Shown one piece after another: positions 56,652 through 64,000 of a stretch of DNA of 64,000 nt; the first letter of the stretch is position 1, and the number at the start of each line of letters is the position of its first letter. Location of the stretch: the NCBI GenBank assembly GCA_964612505.1, contig CAZTEX010000010.1, forward strand, positions 1 to 64,000, given 5' to 3'. The stretch is from JAAZZY01 sp964612505 (GTDB lineage: Bacteria; Chlamydiota; Chlamydiia; Chlamydiales; JAAZZY01). A program made the translations under genes and the position numbers. The notes below the pieces were generated by a model, which searched no databases, was not told where the DNA came from, and saw nothing but the letters and a program-made list of their open reading frames with translations.

Positions 56652-57913
56652 AAGAGGAGGGTTTTATTTGGTATCCTTTTACGCAGGCGCTCATTGATCC
56701 CCCTCCTAAGAGAGTCGTATCTGCTGAGAATGCCTCTCTCAAGTTGAGTGATGGATCATCGATCATTGACGCCATCTCTTCTTGGTGGGTGACTTTGCAC
56801 GGACATCGCCACCCTGTGATTACAGAGGCCATTCAAAAGCAGTTAAATACTTTAGATCATGTGATGCTCGCAGGGTATACTCACGCCCCTGCTGAAAACG
56901 TAGCAGAAGAGCTCGTTCAACTTCTGGGCACAAGCTATGGCAAAGTCTTTTTTTCTGATAACGGATCTACAGCTGTCGAAACAGCTTTGAAAGCAAGTTT
57001 GCAAGCTCACTATAACAAGGGTCATCATCAGAAAAAAACGATTCTAGCCTTTAAGGATGGTTATCATGGCGATACTTTTGGGGCGATGTCTGTCACGCAA
57101 AGGGGACTTTTTTCTAAACCATTTGACCCTTTTCTCTTTGATGTCTCCATGATTGCGCCGCCTTCTTTTCAATATCCAGAGCAGAGCCTTGAAGAACTCA
57201 AAAAGAAATTAGAAAGTAACGATGTTGCAACATTTATTTTTGAACCGATGATTCAAGCGGTGGCGGGGATGAAAAAGCACTGCCTCAAAACGCTCGATCA
57301 AATGATCAAAATGTGCAAAGAATACAGCGTGACAACAATTGCTGATGAGGTGATGACCGGGATGGGAAGAGTTGGTTCTTATTTTGTCACCGATCATTTA
57401 GAAAATAAACCCGATATTGTCTGTTTATCAAAGAGTTTAACAGGGGGATTTCTACCTTTAGGAGCCACTGTTTTTAGAAAAGGCTTTTTTGAAAACTTTT
57501 TATCTCTGGAGCTTTCAAAGGCTTTTTTGCATGGCCATACCTATTGTGGTAATCCTTTAGCTTGCTCGGCAGCGCTTGCCTCTTTAAAGCTTTTACAATC
57601 CAGTGAATGCCATAAACAAAGAGATTTTATTGAAAAGTCTCATCAAGATTTTTTAGCTGCAGTGAAGCATTATCCTGCAGTTGCCTCAGCCTATGTCAGT
57701 AAAACGTTACTTTTTTTTGAATACAAAACGAAAGAGGCTAGTTCTTATCATAATCCAGTTAGGAATAAGCTCTATGAACATTTTCAAAAGCACCGGGTTT
57801 TAATTCGTCCTTTTGGCAATACGTTTCATGTTTTGCCCCCTTATTGCATTACAGAGAGTGAACTTGCCCAAATCTATAAGTCCATTGAAACTGTTTTAAA
57901 AAAGGAATTTTAA
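56609..57913 (+). CDS. bioA: Adenosylmethionine-8-amino-7-oxononanoate aminotransferase
   Basis: The 434-aa class-III PLP transaminase makes 7,8-diaminononanoate using SAM as amino donor. Conserved: SSWWVTLHGHRHP, FFSDNGSTAVETALKAS, FKDGYHGDTFGAMSV, IADEVMTGMGRVG and the lysine loop CLSKSLTGGFLPLGA. AGAGAGG about ten bases upstream supports the start within bioD. Confidence 0.94.
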   Translation: MEAAPLLEKQIFKLKEEGFIWYPFTQALIDPPPKRVVSAENASLKLSDGSSIIDAISSWWVTLHGHRHPVITEAIQKQLNTLDHVMLAGYTHAPAENVAEELVQLLGTSYGKVFFSDNGSTAVETALKASLQAHYNKGHHQKKTILAFKDGYHGDTFGAMSVTQRGLFSKPFDPFLFDVSMIAPPSFQYPEQSLEELKKKLESNDVATFIFEPMIQAVAGMKKHCLKTLDQMIKMCKEYSVTTIADEVMTGMGRVGSYFVTDHLENKPDIVCLSKSLTGGFLPLGATVFRKGFFENFLSLELSKAFLHGHTYCGNPLACSAALASLKLLQSSECHKQRDFIEKSHQDFLAAVKHYPAVASAYVSKTLLFFEYKTKEASSYHNPVRNKLYEHFQKHRVLIRPFGNTFHVLPPYCITESELAQIYKSIETVLKKEF

Positions 57914-57916
57914 GAA

Positions 57917-58549
57917 ATGCTTAAACAAGAATTAACACTCATTATTTCAGATAGCGCTTTGCATGGGCGCTGGCTTAACACCCTTTCTTATCTAGAAAAT
58001 TGTGGGGCAAAGCTGATTGCAGATTGTCAACACCCAGTTATTGTTCCTAAAGAGCTTCTTAAACATGCGGCAGAAGAATTTAGGCATGCTTTTTATATGA
58101 AGTCTTTAGCCGAGAAAATTTTTTTAGAACCCCTTTCTACCTATCAAACAAAAAATATTTTAGGGGGGTATAGTGCTCGCTTTTATCTCTCAAGGCTCAA
58201 TAGCCAAATTTCTAAATTTTTAAAAACGCGCTGCGGGCCTAGCTCATACGCTTTGCGAGTGTATGCTTATTTACTTGTTACTTATGCCATTGAAGTTAGG
58301 GCGCTGGAGGTCTATCAATGCTATCAAGAGCTTCTGAAGCAATATAAAATACCCATTTCCATTTCTAATGTCTTAAAAGAAGAAAAGCATCATTTGAAAG
58401 AAATCAGCTTAGAGCTTTTTCAGAGCGAGGCTAAAGAGTGGATTCCAGACATTCTTAAAATAGAACAACGGCTGTTTGATCAATTTCAAGAAAAAATAGG
58501 TTTAGATATTCAAAGCCATGGGTCATTAAGGCTTAATCATTGCGCCTAA
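57917..58549 (+). CDS. Ferritin-like diiron protein, fifth gene of the biotin operon
   Basis: The 210-residue all-helical protein starts 3 bases after bioA with its own AAGGAA. It carries two ExxH motifs, HAAEEFRHAFYM (Glu54, His57) and LKEEKHHLKE (Glu156, His159), and a helix with extra carboxylates between them (YAIEVRALEVYQ, Glu126 and Glu131). This is the arrangement of four-helix-bundle diiron oxidases. bioC and bioH, the usual pimeloyl-ACP makers, are absent from the operon. An enzyme that generates the pimeloyl moiety, for example by oxidative cleavage of an acyl chain as the P450 BioI does, would fit this slot; this is a hypothesis. A heme-oxygenase-fold oxidase such as chlamydial CADD is an alternative class. 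Confidence 0.6.
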   Translation: MLKQELTLIISDSALHGRWLNTLSYLENCGAKLIADCQHPVIVPKELLKHAAEEFRHAFYMKSLAEKIFLEPLSTYQTKNILGGYSARFYLSRLNSQISKFLKTRCGPSSYALRVYAYLLVTYAIEVRALEVYQCYQELLKQYKIPISISNVLKEEKHHLKEISLELFQSEAKEWIPDILKIEQRLFDQFQEKIGLDIQSHGSLRLNHCA

Positions 58550-58978
58550 ACCAATTTTTTGGAGATGTTCAATAATTTGAGCATCGGGAAGACTCATTAA
58601 ATTAGAGCTTCCTTCATAGGTGATAATATCTTTCAAGGTCTTATGTAAGTACTTTCTAAGATCACCGATGGTTTTAGGTTCTGCAATCAGCGCTAAAAAG
58701 TCAAAAGGGTGTCTTTCCCATTTTTTATGTAAACTATCACAAATGGAGTGAACAAAATGATGTCTTAAGTCTACTTTTTGAGAGTCTTCATTATTAAGAG
58801 CAAATTGGCCGTGAGCCATTCTTGGATTAGACCTTCCCGGAGGACTTGTAAATTGACCTTCGTTTTTAAATAGCTCATTATCAAACATGTCAATCAATTT
58901 AAATTGTTTATCATGACCATATTCAAAGAGTTTGGCTTCTTCTTGAGAGGCTATTAAGACTTGAAGTGTTTTTTTCAT
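58526..58978 (-). CDS. Host attachment protein family (AtsE-like)
   Basis: The 150 aa show the features of the Host_attach family: an N-terminal strand plus EEAKLFEYG, the SPPGRSNPRM block at the position of the family DRPGR motif, and the terminal block FLALIAEPKTIGDLRKYL with the following LKDIITYE segment. Family members were named for plant attachment but have an eRF1/RNase-like fold and no proven activity. GAGG precedes the ATG. The 3' end overlaps the diiron gene tail by 24 bases (convergent). Confidence 0.72.
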   Translation of the reverse strand: MKKTLQVLIASQEEAKLFEYGHDKQFKLIDMFDNELFKNEGQFTSPPGRSNPRMAHGQFALNNEDSQKVDLRHHFVHSICDSLHKKWERHPFDFLALIAEPKTIGDLRKYLHKTLKDIITYEGSSNLMSLPDAQIIEHLQKIGLGAMIKP

Positions 58979-59198
58979 AAGGACCTCACAATTAATTTAA
59001 ATTTATCTAACCAGGTTCTAATGGATGCCTTCGCATTCAATATTGAATTTTAAATACTTTAGCGTATTAAAGCTATTAAAAACGGCTATTTAAACGTTCC
59101 AACAAGGAGCTGCTTTTTTAAAGTTGCCCAGTTATTCTGTAAGTATCAGAAGAGAGAAAATCATGCAACTGATCTTAAAATGAGCTGGTGGAGAGAAA

Positions 59199-59795
59199 AT
59201 GGCAGGAGGCGTTGATATTCAATTATATACAGGATCCAAACTCATGGAAGCAATCCCTGAGCTTATCAAGCTTCGTTTGAAAATCTTTGCTGAATATCCC
59301 TATCTTTATGATGGAAAGTATGAAGATAACATGCAGTATTTAGCTAAGTTTAAAAACATGGAAGATGCCGTGATTATGGTTGCAAAAGATGATAAGTAAA
59401 TTGTGGGCATTGCTATGGGCTTTCCTTTTAAGCACGATCTTGAAAACTTCCAAGAAGCTTTTATTTCTCATGGACGCAATCCAAAAGATTATTTTTGTTT
59501 TGGAGAAATCATAGTTAAGAAAGAGGAGCGAAAAAAAGGGATTTCTAAAAAGCTGTTTGAAGCGCTTTTTTCCTATGGAAAGAGCTTAAACAAATACAAA
59601 TACTATTGTTTTTATACTCTTGAGAGAGATTCTGATCATCATAAGCCCCCCAAAGATTACCCACCGGTTAAACTCATTTGGAAAAAACAGGGTTTTCAAG
59701 AGCATCCTGAGCTTGTAGGATCTATTTCTTATAAAGAAATAGGAGAGCGAAAGGAAAGTCTTAAGAAAATGATCTTTTGGATTAAAAAGATTTAG
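59199..59795 (+). pseudogene. GNAT acetyltransferase with an in-frame stop
   Basis: One frame from ATG 59199 (GGAGAG upstream) to 59795 is broken by a TAA at 59397-59399. The sequence reads DAVIMVAKDDK, stop, IVGIAMGFPF, exactly where a GNAT beta strand continues, so the TAA probably replaced a sense codon such as CAA. The downstream part holds the acetyl-CoA motif IIVKKEERKKGISKKLFEAL. A GTG at 59403 could restart translation, but without the N-terminal strands. Confidence 0.7.
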
Positions 59796-59798
59796 ATC

Positions 59799-60137
59799 TT
59801 ATTTAAGATGGTTATATTTGGCGGCTAAAATAAAATCACTTTCAGAAAGCCCATTGATTTTATGAGTCCAAATCGAAACTTTTACTTTGCCATAGGTGAG
59901 ATAAATATCAGGGTGATGCCCTTCTTCTTCAGCAATCTTACCCACTTTATTCGTAAAATTTAAAGCATCTTGAAAGTCTGAAAAAATAAATTCTCTCTCT
60001 AAATGATGTTCATTAATCACATTCCAGCTCTGGCCAAGTTCTGCAATAAAAGGAGCTAATTTTTCTCCTTTTAAAGGCATGACCCCAATGCGACAAGGAA
60101 CACATTTTTTTTTGCTTAAATCACACTCAAAATCCAT
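59799..60137 (-). CDS. phhB: Pterin-4a-carbinolamine dehydratase
   Basis: This 112-residue PCD/DCoH protein has the catalytic region EEEGHHPDIYLTYGKVKVSIWTHK split over a short span (EEGHHPD, then SIWTHKINGLSESDF). It dehydrates 4a-hydroxytetrahydropterin; in organisms without phenylalanine hydroxylase it may serve folate or molybdopterin chemistry. AAGGAGAG precedes the ATG, which overlaps the end of the YhhQ gene by 11 bases. Confidence 0.9.
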   Translation of the reverse strand: MDFECDLSKKKCVPCRIGVMPLKGEKLAPFIAELGQSWNVINEHHLEREFIFSDFQDALNFTNKVGKIAEEEGHHPDIYLTYGKVKVSIWTHKINGLSESDFILAAKYNHLK

Positions 60138-60822
60138 CGTGCTCTCCTTCTATTCTTTTTTTTCCTCGGATGGCAAAAACAAGGCCATATAAAAGAGGGG
60201 TTGTTAATACACCAAAAATCATCTTATACAAAAATGAAAATAACATAACAAAAATAACTTGAGAAAGTTTCATTTTTAGCCCTAAGTACAAAAAGATTAG
60301 ATCGATAATGACCGTATCTGCTAGCTGAGAAGCCAAGGTAGATAGATTGGCTCTGAGCCATAAGAGGCGCAGGCCTATTTTATTTTTTAAAAAAGCATAC
60401 AATTTAATGTCTAAGAGCTGTGAGCAAAAGTAGGCTACTAAGGATGAAAAAATTCTTAAACCACTCAAACCTAAAATGAGCTCAAAAGCTTTCTGCTCTG
60501 AGGCGCCTAAAAAGGGGAGCTTAATGGCAATAAACAGAATCGCAAAGGTGAGTGCGTTCATCGCTAAAGTAATATAGACCATTTCTTGAGCTTTTTGTTT
60601 GCCAAAGATCTCAGTGACCAAATCACTAAGTAAAAAAGTAAGAGGATAAAAAAAAAGCCCTGCAGGAATAGAAAAAGAAACTCCTATTGGAAGCGGAACC
60701 ATTTTAGCTGAGACAATGTTTGCTAAAATCACAATGGTGCAAAAAGTCATGCTGATAAATTGAAAATAAACGCTTTTCGTTTTTAAAGTGTTGTCCATTT
60801 CTATAATCGATTGTCCAGTCAT
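60127..60822 (-). CDS. YhhQ-family queuosine-precursor transporter
   Basis: The integral membrane protein (231 aa from ATG 60822, about six segments) has the family signature FFYPLTFLLSDLVTEIFGKQ. YhhQ proteins import preQ0/preQ1 for queuosine tRNA modification. It is co-transcribed with the downstream pterin dehydratase; both concern pteridine-like or deazapurine compounds. Confidence 0.85.
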   Translation of the reverse strand: MTGQSIIEMDNTLKTKSVYFQFISMTFCTIVILANIVSAKMVPLPIGVSFSIPAGLFFYPLTFLLSDLVTEIFGKQKAQEMVYITLAMNALTFAILFIAIKLPFLGASEQKAFELILGLSGLRIFSSLVAYFCSQLLDIKLYAFLKNKIGLRLLWLRANLSTLASQLADTVIIDLIFLYLGLKMKLSQVIFVMLFSFLYKMIFGVLTTPLLYGLVFAIRGKKRIEGEHDGF

Positions 60823-60989
60823 CAAAATTTTTCTAATAAGCTTACTTCATGATCAAGATCATGAAAAGAGTCAAGAATAAATCTAAAGAGATTTTTGAAT
60901 AATACTAAAAAATTTAAATGCAAGAGAAGATGTCTAAAAAAGTGATCACAGAGTATCATCTTTTTCAATTAAACTATTAAGGAGAGTGT

Positions 60990-61655
60990 ATGGCAAGTGT
61001 TGGTGATAAGAGTCCTCATGTAATCAATTGCCAAGAGTGGGTCGGTGTAGGGGTCAAGACTGTCCCTGTTTTGCAAACACTCCTACGCAGTCAAGCAAAT
61101 CCAGAGTTAGGAAAGTCCATCACGGCGGTACGAGTGCCACCAACAGATAGACCGTTCAATGATTGTGCTACCTGTGTAGAGCAATGGTTTTTAGCAAATT
61201 TTTTCACTCTAGAAGGAGGGCCTAAAACCCAAGTATACTGCGGCGAATCTTGTCAACGAATCAACCATGAGTTTCACAATCAAATCCAATGGTTACAAGA
61301 TCAAGGGGTGAGTATTGTCTTTGAGAAAGGGGGAGCGCTCTCAGCTTCTATGTCTGAAGATGTACATGCTTTCCCTCGCATTCTTTGGAATAGGGGTGAT
61401 CATAAAGGGGGAGAATTACCAATAATGATCCATGCTTTTTTTAATTCTGCTAGGCAGGTTAAGGATCCTGCAAATCAAATTTATGTTACTATAGTTCGCC
61501 CCACTTTGAACGAGGAGAGTGATCAACAAGATACAGTAGCTCTTAGCGATGCAGCACTAAGAAAAGGATATGGATTTCAAGATAAGCGTCATATTAATGT
61601 GGGAAATCAAAGCACTACTAAAGTTTTCTCAGAGTATCGTTTCACAAGAACATAA
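60990..61655 (+). CDS. Unknown protein, MAS-family tandem paralogue 1
   Basis: First of three adjacent related genes. Conserved order: WVGVGVKTVPVLQTLL, LGKSITAVRVP, IQWLQDQGVSIVFE, VHAFPRILWNR, ELPIMIHAFFNSARQ and DQQDT. The 221 aa have no signal peptide or membrane helix. AAGGAG gives the start, and like its neighbours it begins MAS. No known family recognised. Confidence 0.65.
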   Translation: MASVGDKSPHVINCQEWVGVGVKTVPVLQTLLRSQANPELGKSITAVRVPPTDRPFNDCATCVEQWFLANFFTLEGGPKTQVYCGESCQRINHEFHNQIQWLQDQGVSIVFEKGGALSASMSEDVHAFPRILWNRGDHKGGELPIMIHAFFNSARQVKDPANQIYVTIVRPTLNEESDQQDTVALSDAALRKGYGFQDKRHINVGNQSTTKVFSEYRFTRT

Positions 61656-61919
61656 TTTGTTTGGTTGTAGGTAAAGATCGTTATTAACAGCTAGCAAATT
61701 ACAAAAAGATTAACGTTGAATTTAAGTGTTTATATTGTTTATAAGTAATGGCTTAAGGTTGTTTTTTATCAATAAAGTTTTTTAAAATGAGACTTTAATA
61801 AGCGCCTGATAATAGCAAAGCGCTGCTTCATTTTGGCAACAAACTAAAACGCCTCTATTGATTTTTTTAATGAGAGAGAAAGCATCCTATTTTTCAATGT
61901 AAATAATGAAGGTGAAGAC

Positions 61920-62636
61920 ATGGCAAGTGAAAGTACAAGAATTTCTAAAGAATGGATAGGTGTAGGAGCAGGAACCTTCTCTGTTTTCGAGTCTCTCTTG
62001 CAGGCAAGACCAGAAGGTTCACAACTGGGCTCTCGCATCATGATGTTGTGGCCAGCGCCATATAGAAGTGAGCGTTCGCCCGCTCGAGAGACACGTCAAA
62101 GATCTCATGATCTAGCTGCAGATAATCTGCGTAGATCGTCCTTAACTCCAGCTTCTCCTTCAAGAGAACTGTCTCAAAGTCAGACATGTTATAGAGAGTT
62201 TCACCAGAGAGTTCGGTTCTTAGAAGATAAGCAAGTGACCATTGTTTTTGCGACAGAAACAACACCGCATACCCACTTGGGCCATTCATCTGAAGTTGTT
62301 CACGCCTACCCTAGCATTATTTGGAACAGCCTATCAAATAGAAGCCCTTCTGAGCAGCAAAAGTTACCTGCAATGGCGTTTGCTTTTTTTGAATCCATAA
62401 GAAGCGTTGACGTTCCTGCCAAATTTGTTTATTTTACTATATATCATCCTGCTTTGCAGGAGCGGGTAGATCAACAAGATACAGCTGATCTTTCCCAAGT
62501 AGCTCAAAAAGCAGGGTATATTCTTCATGGTAAATTTCATGTTTATGAAGATAAAGGTGATCCGCTTAAAACGAAGGTTTTCTCAGAACATGTTTTTATT
62601 GAAAGCCAACACGCTCGCTTGTTGGAGTTTTCGTGA
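61920..62636 (+). CDS. Unknown protein, MAS-family tandem paralogue 2
   Basis: The 238 aa share WIGVGAGTFSVFESLL, VRFLEDKQVTIVFA, VVHAYPSIIWN, KLPAMAFAFFESIRS and DQQDT with copy 1. A low-complexity Arg/Ser insert lies at about 55-85. The start is supported by AAGGTGAAG and the conserved ATGGCAAGT. The gap of 264 bases before it shows no other gene. Confidence 0.65.
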   Translation: MASESTRISKEWIGVGAGTFSVFESLLQARPEGSQLGSRIMMLWPAPYRSERSPARETRQRSHDLAADNLRRSSLTPASPSRELSQSQTCYREFHQRVRFLEDKQVTIVFATETTPHTHLGHSSEVVHAYPSIIWNSLSNRSPSEQQKLPAMAFAFFESIRSVDVPAKFVYFTIYHPALQERVDQQDTADLSQVAQKAGYILHGKFHVYEDKGDPLKTKVFSEHVFIESQHARLLEFS

Positions 62637-62717
62637 ATCTTTTAACAGAGCAGGCTCAAAGAAGTTAAGATGGAATTTCAAGCAAGTTGTAACATTGTAA
62701 ATGAGTAGGTAGAACAT

Positions 62718-63488
62718 ATGGCAAGTCGCAGCGCGCACATTGATCAAAAATGGATATTTACAGGAGAGCCAAGTCTTTTTGTCTTGGAAGATCTTATGAG
62801 AAATCAGCCCTTCGGCTCGCAGCTTGGCCAGTCCATCCTGGCGGTGCGATTGCCTGCAAGATATAAAACTGCAGATGATTGTTCAGCCTGCTTTAGCAAT
62901 CTTCCAAAAGTTAATATTGCAGATATGGATTCATTAAAGGTTGCTTCTCTTGTTCCATGTTTTATTCCAGAACAACAGCTTGGGAATGAGCCATGCAGCA
63001 GCCAATTTTGCCGGAAGATTCGATGGTTACAAGACCAGGGAGTGACCCTTGTTTTTGAAGAGGGATCGGATCGCTCAGATTTTTATCTCAATCATCCACC
63101 TCGAGCTGTTCACTTGTACGCCCATCTTCTTTGGAATCGTCCTCAAAGTAAAAATAGTTCTGAACAAGAAAAATTACCCGCAATGTGTAAAACCTTTTTT
63201 AGGTCTGCAAAACAAAATTCCCATTCTGTAAATGATGTCTCTGTGGCAGTGTTTCATCGCATATACAACAAAGAGATTGATCGACGTGATACCGAGGTTA
63301 TTTGTGAAGTAGCAAAAAATGAAGGATATTCTTTTCTGCTAAGACGTCGTATTGATAAAGAGGGGCGCCATTGTCCTCCTTCAAAAAATCAAAAAACGAC
63401 TTTCATAGAGCTTATTTTTAATCGATCAAATTTTGAAGAGGATAATGGATATCTAGCTGATATCGAGTCAGGAGATGAGAGCTCATAG
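62718..63488 (+). CDS. Unknown protein, MAS-family tandem paralogue 3
   Basis: This 256-aa protein has the same conserved run: VLEDLMRNQ, LGQSILAVRLPA, IRWLQDQGVTLVFE, VHLYAHLLWNR, KLPAMCKTFFRSAKQ and IDRRDT (DQQDT in the others). The tail is acidic (LADIESGDESS). Cys residues in the first half resemble copy 1 (DDCSACF against NDCATCV), not copy 2. Confidence 0.65.
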   Translation: MASRSAHIDQKWIFTGEPSLFVLEDLMRNQPFGSQLGQSILAVRLPARYKTADDCSACFSNLPKVNIADMDSLKVASLVPCFIPEQQLGNEPCSSQFCRKIRWLQDQGVTLVFEEGSDRSDFYLNHPPRAVHLYAHLLWNRPQSKNSSEQEKLPAMCKTFFRSAKQNSHSVNDVSVAVFHRIYNKEIDRRDTEVICEVAKNEGYSFLLRRRIDKEGRHCPPSKNQKTTFIELIFNRSNFEEDNGYLADIESGDESS

Positions 63489-63562
63489 TAAAACATTTTG
63501 TTAGCTTTCTTTGTCGGTAAAGTCTTAAAATTTCCTTTTTTATCAATAAAGAGGTTTAAAAA

Positions 63563-64000
63563 ATGAGTGTTCAACTTTCAGCAAATATTAGTAACAGTGA
63601 AACTTCTTCTATTTGGCAGTCCTCTAAATATTATCTAAAAAATCTTTCCTCATCTTTTAAAGAATCTCTTCCTAAAGCTCTGCCAGGAGCTTCAGCGTTA
63701 ATTAACTTAGTAGGTTTAGCGGTTATCATTCATCCAGAGCCGATTTTCAATAATTCAGATGAGTCCGATTGGGATTGGGACAGCAGCTTTGTGATTCAAA
63801 ATCATGAGCAGGTTGATCAAATCGCTCAGTTTTATTCTAGCTGCGGATTTAAGCTCGATGAAAATATTATCATGAGTTCAGAGCTAAAGCAAAAAATCGT
63901 CAACGCCGCCCGTGAATCTGTTGTCAGCTATTTAAATATCATTAATGAATTTAATCAAAAGAATGGAACTACCGTTAAGTTATGGGTGAGCCTTCAAGAG
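63563..64000 (+). CDS. 5' end of a gene of unknown function
   Basis: The frame from ATG 63563 (GAGGTTTAAAAA upstream) is open to the window edge for 146 codons, so the gene is truncated by the window. The N-terminus is Ser/Thr-rich (MSVQLSANISNSETSSIWQS), followed by a moderately hydrophobic stretch (ALINLVGLAVIIHP) and a short Asp/Trp-rich segment. No family recognised. Same orientation as the three MAS paralogues. Confidence 0.6.
   Translation, partial: MSVQLSANISNSETSSIWQSSKYYLKNLSSSFKESLPKALPGASALINLVGLAVIIHPEPIFNNSDESDWDWDSSFVIQNHEQVDQIAQFYSSCGFKLDENIIMSSELKQKIVNAARESVVSYLNIINEFNQKNGTTVKLWVSLQE

Noticed and set aside
1..64000. tRNA, rRNA, CRISPR array, transposase or integrase
   Set aside because: No T-loop-like tRNA ends, regularly spaced repeats or transposase motifs were found on reading either strand; no covariance search could be run.

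Overview
The window is AT-rich, gene-dense DNA. It most resembles a chlamydia-like obligate intracellular bacterium (Chlamydiota, Parachlamydiales type, for example a Rhabdochlamydia or Simkania relative). This assignment is an inference. It rests on a DUF687-like protein, a compact bioBFDA operon, many small secreted Cys-rich or paralogous proteins of unknown function, exported GT32-type glycosyltransferases and a mix of intact and freshly broken genes. No rRNA, tRNA, CRISPR array or insertion sequence was seen.

Region 1 (1-17.4 kb, + strand) is a hybrid NRPS/PKS cluster. It holds the 3' end of an NRPS (carrier protein plus terminal thioester reductase), a tandem class-III aminotransferase whose first domain has lost its lysine, a PKS with a FAAL loading module (FAAL-ACP-KS-AT-KR-ACP), a second PKS (KS-AT-DH-KR-ACP) whose AT has lost its nucleophile and a subdomain, a dedicated Sfp-type phosphopantetheinyl transferase and a SAM methyltransferase. 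Together they suggest a fatty-acid-primed, twice-extended chain passed to an NRPS, released as an aldehyde and converted to an amine.

Region 2 (17.5-22 kb) has an exported thioredoxin reductase/thioredoxin pair on the + strand. Opposite it is a - strand mini-cluster: ABC exporter, a protein with a WHxH motif (GRDP-like), and an unannotated 47-residue peptide with a Cys-rich tail. This looks like a ribosomal-peptide locus.

Region 3 (22.4-30.6 kb) is an effector-like block: two GT32-type glycosyltransferases, a secreted GT4/phosphotransferase fusion, a secreted gene broken at a 9-base homopolymer, and two paralogous Cys-rich small proteins flanking a membrane J-domain protein.

Region 4 (30.9-47.9 kb) is mostly housekeeping: a GNAT, a frameshifted ABC exporter, an ABC-F ATPase, the cytochrome bo3 oxidase genes (cyoABCD plus separate cyoE, with a metallothionein-like lipoprotein nearby), GrpB-GNAT, YjdF-like, UvsE, malic enzyme, an MFS transporter and a gene with an in-frame stop.

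Region 5 (48-52.8 kb) holds a DUF687-like hydrolase, a lipoprotein-like gene and two pairs of small paralogous families.

Region 6 (52.9-59 kb) is the biotin operon bioB-F-D-A, plus a fifth gene for a ferritin-like diiron protein in the slot where a pimelate-supplying enzyme might sit. A winged-helix/DUF6314-like regulator is transcribed divergently, and a 13-bp perfect inverted repeat lies in the shared intergenic region.

Region 7 (59-64 kb) has a GNAT with an in-frame stop, pterin dehydratase, a YhhQ-type transporter, three tandem paralogues of an unrecognised family, and the 5' end of a further gene.
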